Shown here one piece after another: positions 57,414 to 64,000 of a DNA stretch of 64,000 nucleotides. Source of the stretch: Pegoplata infirma (Eukaryota; Arthropoda; Insecta; Diptera; Anthomyiidae); assembly GCA_963921195.1 (NCBI GenBank), contig OY992538.1, forward strand, positions 54,860,852-54,924,851. Direction: 5' to 3'. Numbering within the stretch: the first letter of the stretch is position 1; every line of letters begins with the position of its first letter. The notes under the pieces are model-generated. The model searched no databases. It saw nothing but the letters and a program-made list of their open reading frames with translations, and was not told the DNA's origin. Both the position numbers and the translations under genes were made by a program.

Positions 57414-57794
57414 AGCCCTGTTTTTTGCAGACCGGATTAAGATTAGGATTAACTCTATTTAGTTAAAAAATGGATCAAATCAAGTCCAGAAATTTTTTTT
57501 ATATTTTTTTTCTGAATTTACATCCAATTAGTTAATGTAAACAGGAAAAAAATTAAGCGCTGTCCAAAATGTAAAATGGTATAATTAAATTTGAGTTAGT
57601 CCAAGGATTTAACTAAATTTATTTTTCATTCTTTGCATTTTGGACAAAGCTTAACTTGTTGTTCTGTTTACATTTACTAATTGTATGTAATTTCAAAAAA
57701 AAAAATATAAAAAAAATTCTGGACTTGATTTGACCCATTTTTTAACTAAATAAAGTTAATCCAAATCTTAATCCGGTCTGCAAAAAACAGGGCT
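57414..57794. mobile_element. Palindromic MITE with AGCCCTG ends
   Basis: AGCCCTGTTTTTTGCAGACC and GGTCTGCAAAAAACAGGGCT are exact inverted ends; 'ggattaagatt' continues both. The flank ata is repeated on both sides. The core has 'aagtccagaatttttttta'/inverse copies. Confidence 0.68.
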
Positions 57795-58531
57795 ATAAAT
57801 GCAACTCTGTATGAAATTGAAACATAGAGATGACAATTCATGAAAACTTACATAGAGATGAGACACTAGCGATAACACTAAAATAAAGAAAATAATTTTT
57901 ATATAATAAAAAAAAAAAAAATACATAAAAATGCTTTAAAAATTTATAAATTTTATTCAATTTTAATTTTAAAAAAATAACAAATTTTTTGCTTTTAAAA
58001 TTATGTTTCTTTTCTTTTATAAATACAACTGAAATAATAAAAAAATATAAAATAATTAAAAAAAAAATCACAACAAAACACACACAAACAATTATTATAC
58101 ACAATAATGAATAAAAAGATGAGTTTTTTTAACAAGTGATTTTTAAAAAAATAATTTATTAAAATGTTTTTTCTTAATGATGTTTTTTTTATATAAAAAA
58201 TTGTTTAAAAATGTTTAAATTACGACTTAAATTTCTATGAAAAAAATTCGAGTTGGTGTAAAAAAATTATCAATCATTTTATGCAACAAAATTTATGTAG
58301 ATTTCAGTAAAGATAAACTTTACATTTTTTTTTTTTTGTAAATATTTTAATAAATAAGAGTATTTTTTAAGTTTTTTTTTTAATGTGTATGTGTTTTTAA
58401 TGAAAAAAAGTGTGTGTGTGTTGGGTTGATATGTGTTTTTGTAAACTACATTGCAAAATGTATGATATAGTGATTTTTTTCTATGGGTGTATGTTTTTTT
58501 TTGAATTTTTTTTTTTAGAAAAAATTGTTAT
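57795..58531 (-). other. Presumed 3' UTR and AT-rich DNA
   Basis: Lies downstream (on -) of the stop at 58532. AATAAA on - at 58160-58155 and 57957-57952 are candidate poly(A) signals. Confidence 0.4.
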
Positions 58532-58735
58532 TTAGGAGCTACCCGTTTTATCATCTGGCTTTGTTTCCAAAGTTTCTGTTATCTTTTTCCAGATATTGTC
58601 AAAGGAATCACGACCAGAATAGTCAACTTGACCCGATTCCCAACATTGACGACGCATCAACTGTTCATAGGCATCCTGTTCGGGACTACGTTGTTCACCC
58701 AAACGTAATTGAGACAAAGCTCCAGCCAAACCAGC
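58532..58735 (-). CDS. Terminal exon, conserved-looking C-terminus
   Basis: Acceptor cctttttctag|GCT followed by 67 residues and TAA. It begins AGLAGALSQLRLGEQRSPEQ and goes on with DAYEQLMRRQCWESGQVDYS, GRDSFDNIWKKI and a polar end. Phase 0 at its start matches the phase-0 donor of the exon at 63819. The peptide is rich in aromatic and charged residues in the manner of a conserved domain end. I do not recognise the family. The 5.1-kb intron holds a LINE in the opposite orientation. Confidence 0.78.
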   Translation of the reverse strand, partial: AGLAGALSQLRLGEQRSPEQDAYEQLMRRQCWESGQVDYSGRDSFDNIWKKITETLETKPDDKTGSS

Positions 58736-59801
58736 CTAGAAAAAGGAAAATTTTCATTTAGTTTTATTTCTATTTAATAGAATTTATTTTTTGGTAACAT
58801 TTAACATAAACACCCTTCCATAAAAAACTATGTTAGTAGTGTTAATTTATTTAATTAATTTTTATTTTTTTTTTTTTTAATAAAACCAAAATATTCATAT
58901 TACCTTAAGGGAAGATTACTATGTGTAGTTTATAGAAAGAGAGAGTTCTAAAGTTTTCAATATGTAATGGTAAAAAGAACTAATTAGCTTAAAATTGAAA
59001 GAAATTAATTCTTAAATTCCTTTTTTTGATAAATTACTCAAATTTGTTGAATTCATAATTCCATAAAAGCATTGCCAAAAGTTTAATTCAAAGCTTAATT
59101 CTCAAAAGCTTTTACAAAAATTACACATTAATAAAAAATCGAACTTTCCGAATCGGAATCAGATAAATCCAAAAGCAAATGAAAGTAGAAATTTTACAGA
59201 ACAAAACCCTTAAGGCTTCTTTTTAAATTCAGCGCTAGATTTTTTTACATGCATCTAAAGCTGATGATTTTAAAGCATTTAAAGTTTTTGTGTACACAAC
59301 TACTTAAGGGGCCACTGGTGGTGCCTTATTGGACATGTGGGGTCCAGCGTCCAAACTTAACCTCGAAATTATGTTACCTATAAAAGGTATGAATTTTACC
59401 GCAATCGGTCCATTTGCTTTTGATTTTATGCCATTTCAATTTGGTTGGTGCACAGTGTTAATAATTCATTAAAAAAATTGGGGTAATGAAATTCTTTTCA
59501 CAGATGTAACTCGGAAAGTTCAAAAAAAAATTTAATTCGGTAAAATCGGTTAAATTGAAAAAAAAATATCAATTGAAATTTACGAAAAATCAATATAAAT
59601 TCGAAAAGATAATTAAAGTCGGGAAAACATCAATTAAAAGTCGAACCAGTAAGAGTGTTAAAACCGGATGTGAAGAAAATTTCGACTGTGGCGTTTTAGA
59701 GATGGTGGTCGGCGGAAGACTTTGGGGGGACACTTCCTCTTTGCGATAAATCATATCAAATTAATTTACTTTCATTTTTGAACTAACGTAATATAAATTT
59801 A
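58736..59801. other. Intron sequence, AT-rich
   Basis: No element recognised to 59690. From about 59690, 'gacacttcctctttgcgata' resembles mini-me A interior text also seen at 8030 and 20100. Confidence 0.4.
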
Positions 59802-60616
59802 GGATGCGATGCCAATTCTCAGCATATCATCTGGGGTAGCACAAAGTGCAACTCTAGAGGTAACAAATTGTTGGACTTCATCTTGTCTTCAAATTTGGTG
59901 ATTCAAAATGTTGGGAATTCTCCAACTTTTGTCACTCAACGAAGACAACAGGTTATTGATCCTACCTTATCTAACAGTAAGGTGAGTACAATGATAAGGG
60001 ATTGGCGTGTTCTTGATGTGGTATCCATGTCGGACCACCGCTACATCGAGTATAGGCTTGGGATTGACAAACCAACAATCCCACAGGGCCGAAACCCTCG
60101 AAAAGCGGATTGGAAAAGATTTGAGGAACTACTACATCAAAGATTACGTCCCATCCCAATACCTAGTTGTATAGAGTCGGTTAATGTGGAGTCTGAGAAA
60201 TTTGGTAAAACTTTAACTGACTGCTACGAAACTGTTTGTCCATTAAGGAAAAGCAGACCAGGTTACTCAGTCCCATGGTGGAAAGTAGAACTTGGTAAGC
60301 TGAGGAAAAGTTCAAGAAAGCTTCTGAGTAGAGCCTTAAAATCTCGAAGGATGCTGACTGGAACAATTACCACCTCATGCAAAAGGAATATAAGAAAAAA
60401 GTGCGGGAAGCCAAACTTGAGTCTTATAGGACTTTTTGTGAGGAGGTAAATGGTACGAGGGATACGGTAAGGCTCTGTAAAATCTTTCAAAAAGATAGTT
60501 CAGCGAAGCTTGATTCCCTCAGAAAGCCAGATGGTACCTACACAAACAACCAACAGGAGGTCAATGATATTCTATTATCTACTCACTTCCCAGGATGCAA
60601 AGTGACAACGATAAAT

Positions 60617-60663
60617 ACAGATATTATTGAGAGTCCTGTACAGTACAGATATTATTGAGAGTC
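60617..60663 (+). repeat. 20-base duplication that introduces a stop
   Basis: acagatattattgagagtcc occurs at 60617-60636 and 60644-60663 within the LINE; reading through the second copy gives TAT TAT TGA. Confidence 0.75.
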
Positions 60664-61280
60664 CAGGTACGCCTTATCTTCCTTTGATAACTATAAATCC
60701 CCTGGACCAGATGGTATATACCCTATGATGTTGAAGAGTGATGGAGATACCCTAGTGAAGGTTCTTAAGAATATCTTCAGAGCCAGCCTGGCTTATGGGT
60801 ATGTTCCATCATCTTGGTGCGATGTCAAGGTTGTTTTTATTCCCAAACCTGGGAAGGAGGACTACACCTTGACAAAAAGTTTAGGACCAATCAGTTTATC
60901 ATCCTTTCTACTGAAAAGTCTTGAGCGAATGGTTGAGAAATTCATTAGGTCAGTAGCATTAATCGAATGCCCCCTAAATAGTCAGCAACACGCGTATCAG
61001 AGTGGTAGATCTTGTGAGTCGGCACTTCACGATCTTGTGGTCAAGATTGAAAGGGGCATTGACAAACAAGACTATACTCTGTGTGTTTTTGTTGATATTG
61101 AGGGCGCTTTTGATAATGCTAATGTACATTGGATGTACGTAGCTGTAATTAGACCTATTGTGACGTATGCGGCAGTAGTCTGGTGTCCGAGAACGATGGT
61201 GAAGACTATTTGATCCAAGCTAAACGGACTACAAAGATCGGCTGCCTTGGGAATTAATGGTGCCATGAGCACCACCCCAG

Positions 61281-62115
61281 GCGCAGCTCTGTACGCTATG
61301 TTAGATATGCTTCCCTTGGACTTACATATTCAAGGAGAAGCCATGAAATCTTTGTGCAGGCTCCGCAAAAGCAGAACATGGCATGGGGAGTACAATGTGG
61401 GACATGGTCGTCTGTTGAATAGGCTATCGGAACTTTGTCCGATGTTTTCTATGCCTTTGGACAGTACAACCTCTTGCATCGCGTTTGGTAGGAAGTTTAC
61501 TGTAATATTTCCGAGTAGGGAAGAGTGGGGAAACCCAGCAGACCTACTGGAAAATTACACCGATACTTTCTACACGGATGGATCCAGTAACTTGAATAAC
61601 TCTGGGTCTGGCTGGTATTTGGACGATGCGACCAAATGCTATATTGCTATGGGAAAAATGGCTACAGTACAACCTCTTGCATCGAGTTTGGTAGGAAGTT
61701 TACTGTAATATTTCCGAGTAGGCGCAGAGGGCGCAGCTCTGTACGCTATGTTAGATATGCTTCCCTTGGACTTACATATTCAAGGAGAAGCCATGAAATC
61801 TTTGTGCAGGCTCCGCAAAAGCGGAACATGGCATGGGGAGTACAATGTGGGACATGGTCGTCTGTTGAATAGGCTATCGGAACTTTGTCCGATGTTTTCT
61901 ATGCCTTTGGACAGTACAACCTCTTGCATCGAGTTTGGTAGGAAGTTTACTGTAATATTTCCGAGTAGGGAAGACTGGGGAAACCCAGCAGAACCACTGG
62001 AAAAATACACGGATACTTTCAACACGGATGGATCCAGTAACTTAAATAGCTCTGGGTCTGGCTGGCATTTGGACGACGCGACCAAATGCTATATTGCTAT
62101 GGGAAAAATGGCTAC
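61281..62115 (+). repeat. 450-base tandem duplication in the LINE
   Basis: The text from gcgcagctctgtacgctatg at 61281 recurs at 61731 and stays alike with few changes to about 62115. At the joint a third partial copy (61665-61722) of the segment at 61462-61520 is present, ending 'aggcgcagagg'. The duplicated RNase H start in copy 1 is cut after GKMAT. Confidence 0.85.
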
Positions 62116-62998
62116 TGTATTTCAAACTGAAATATTTGCTATTTTGGACGTAGCGACCTGGATAATTGGGAACAGATGGAGTAATAGGAGAATCAGTATT
62201 TGCAGTGACAGCCAAGCTGTGCTCATTGCACTTGAATCTCCAGTCACTTTATCCAAAATTGTCCAGGAATGTAGACGCAGACTCAATGAGGTCTCATCTG
62301 GGAATAGCGTCAGTCTTCTGTGGGTTCCGGGTCATCGGGGAATACGGGGAAACGAGATTGCCGACTCTTTGGAAAATCTTGGCTCTGATACAATTCCTTA
62401 CAATCCGGAACCTCAAATTGATATTGGCTTGACATGGCTGATGCGTTGGATCAACTCTCATATGAAAGAAACTTTCATGGAAAGATGGTCAAATGAGTTG
62501 GCATGCAAGATTACCAAACGTTTTGTGATTAAGCCAGACAAGAAAGTGGCTAACTATCTACTCAGCCTCAGTAGAATAGACTGTCGCAGACTTACTGGCT
62601 TAATTACGGGACACAATGCCTGTGCTCGTCATATGTCGAGATTAGGTGTCTTATCAGACCCATTATGCGTGGCTTGTCTTGAGGATGATGACACAACTGA
62701 ACATTACGTCTGTTTTTGTCCAGCGTTCTCAAGGGCTAGACTGCGGATATTGGGTTCTGATATTCTGTCTATGGATACGGTCCATGGACTTCCTCAAGTT
62801 TGTGAAAGCAACTGAGAAATTCTGAACAAGCACATTCCTTTTCTTCTCAATCTTTTATCACCCTTACTTAATCTTTCTTTTCAGGGTACGGTACAATGGA
62901 CTATTTTAAGTCTGAGCGCCATGGACTTGCCTAAAAATTTACTTATTTTAGGCTTGTACAACCCACCCTCAACTTAACTCTTAACTTAACTGTAAATT

Positions 62999-63080
62999 CA
63001 AAAACCGCCATTGGGCATTGCATTACACACGAAATGACAAAGTGGGTATACCACCATACTGTGGTTGGAGGGTGTAAAAA
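62999..63080 (-). repeat. mini-me/DINE-1 family A end fragment
   Basis: 'cgaaatgacaaagtgggtat', 'accaccatactgtggttgga' and 'gggtgtaaaaa'. Confidence 0.55.
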
Positions 63081-63818
63081 TAAATATTATAATCTTACAA
63101 AAATCTTTAATATTATCAAAAAAATTGATTTGACACAACTTTAAAAAAAGTCAAATGATGAGGTTAACAGAGTTGTTGTTTGGTCTGTGTCTAGCAGATT
63201 TTTATCCCGAATTACAAAAACTTTGAATCATTCAAATTAAACTAATTATTTTTTGAACTATTTCTATTTTCTTCCAACTTTTGAATTAAGCTTTAAAATT
63301 CTCAGTAATGCTTCATTATGGAATTTAAAATTTTGTTTATATATTAAACATTAAATTTTTAGTAAATTCGATTTCAATTTCAATTAATTCTTTCGCAGTT
63401 CGGCTAATAAGTACAACAAGTTTGTATGATTTTTATGAGAGACTTCACATAAGGCATGCCAACAAAATGCAAATAATGATGATTACAATATGAAATCGAT
63501 AACTTATTTTTTTCACCAACATAAGAAAACATGATACAACGACGTTTACGATAATTCTATATATAGGTATGGTAATGAAGAAGACCTTTAACCAAACGGA
63601 AACAAAAAACGAGGATGTATTTGTAAATGATTTTTGATAAATATATATTTCAACAATTACATATGTAGTATGAATTTCTAAACATCGATATAAATGTACC
63701 ATCGCTAGATTTTCAAATATAAAATGTATGGCTAAAGACATCATGACAGACTGTATCGATACATTTAATACATCTCTAGGATAATTATATGTAGAAAATG
63801 GGTTTATTTTTGTTTTAC
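63081..63818. other. Intron sequence, AT-rich
   Basis: No element recognised. A 99-codon - strand frame at 63445-63744 has no clear coding character. Confidence 0.4.
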
Positions 63819-64000
63819 CTCTTGTTGTAAATCTTGTTCATATTTTTGTTCGTTATCGTTTAGGGTGTTATCGGATTCTATAAAACCGCTACTACTATCA
63901 TATGAAAATGAATCTATAGAAAATGATCTTATTGATGAATTATTTTCATTATTACTTTCTGTAAAACGTAACGATTCTTGTGTAATTGCTGTTATATCAT
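63819..64000 (-). CDS. Internal coding exon, cut by the window edge
   Basis: Read on -, from the window edge: DITAITQESLRFTESNNENN, SSIRSFSIDSFSYDSSSGFI, ESDNTLNDNEQKYEQDLQQE, then donor GAG|GTAAAAC. The frame is open throughout and phase 0 at the donor. It splices in frame to 58735. Ser/Asn/Glu-rich, probably disordered, with no recognisable domain. The upstream part of the gene lies beyond 64000. Confidence 0.68.

Larger units (their letters stand above)
59802..62990 (+). mobile_element. Rearranged LINE with endonuclease, RT and RNase H pieces
   Basis: 5'-truncated non-LTR element. It opens in the endonuclease domain (GCDANSQHIIWGSTKCNSRG, 59802-59861; VVSMSDHRYIEYRL, 60030-60060). A frame change near 60345 leads to linker and early RT text (YKSPGPDGIYPMMLK, about 60693). 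Palm motif A VDIEGAFDN lies at 61090-61116. It then jumps directly to RPIVTYAAVVWCP (61151), so the region with YADD is deleted. After an in-frame TGA at 61211 comes the thumb, then an RNase H domain with TDGSS, QTEIFAI, CSDSQAV and WVPGHRGIRGNEIADS (62020-62370), and a Cys/His-rich end (CVACLEDDDTTEHYVCFCPA). The stop is at 62813. The set of domains fits the I/LOA group. Dead by deletion, stops and duplications. Confidence 0.85.

Noticed and set aside
57838..58104. 88-codon - strand frame rich in Phe, Ile and Val
   Set aside because: Lies in AT-rich presumed 3' UTR; hydrophobic residues follow from T-rich codons.
63445..63744. 99-codon - strand frame
   Set aside because: No splice signals at useful places and no recognisable motif; lies within the intron between 63819 and 58735.

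Overview
The window looks like intergenic and intronic DNA from a higher fly (a calyptrate, blowfly-like dipteran is most likely). The reasons are an AT content that looks near 70 percent by eye, an insect-type UDP-glycosyltransferase gene with long introns, and about a dozen copies of dispersed elements with the (GTCY)n microsatellite core of dipteran mini-me/DINE-1 repeats. No bacterial, viral, tRNA or rRNA genes were recognised. Most short open frames are AT-rich noise or lie inside repeats.

Host genes. (1) A complete UDP-glycosyltransferase lies on the + strand in four phase-1 exons (17253-17562, 24452-24913, 29154-29357, 29709-30373). They join to 546 codons and end in a transmembrane anchor with a KxKxx ER-retrieval tail. 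(2) On the - strand a 440-residue Thr/Glu-rich protein with four degenerate repeats is coded by 47911-46657 spliced to 39964-39897. (3) Further - strand exons at 64000-63819 joined to 58735-58532, and a lone terminal exon at 48661-48435, suggest either one large gene with alternative promoters and C-termini or neighbouring genes. I do not recognise this second locus.

Mobile DNA dominates the rest. By matching terminal inverted repeats (TIRs) and 8-bp target-site duplications (TSDs) by eye, I find thirteen hAT-like insertions. TSDs are identical in twelve: 526-1291, 8146-11220, 16213-17055, 21499-23396, 22023-22435, 30519-31560, 31825-32390, 32399-33749, 38011-38530, 44068-45934, 53732-54728 and 55200-57350. 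The TSD has one mismatch at 22491-22916. The element at 4381-7676 also has TIRs and a 7/8 TSD match, but of uncertain superfamily. Many are nested in one another or in mini-me copies, and some interrupted hosts have an uninterrupted relative elsewhere in the window that serves as an empty site. Other elements are a Harbinger-like element with a TTA duplication, TTAA-bounded elements, TA-bounded Tc1/mariner-like MITEs, a 5'-truncated Jockey-type LINE, a rearranged LINE with an RNase H domain, and a decayed third LINE.

The most unusual object is 8146-11220: about 1-kb inverted arms made of tandem subrepeats, an exact 8-bp duplication, and between the arms a decayed ORF resembling a family of uncharacterised arthropod/cnidarian proteins that I know only from memory. 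All homology statements are from reading, with no database search.
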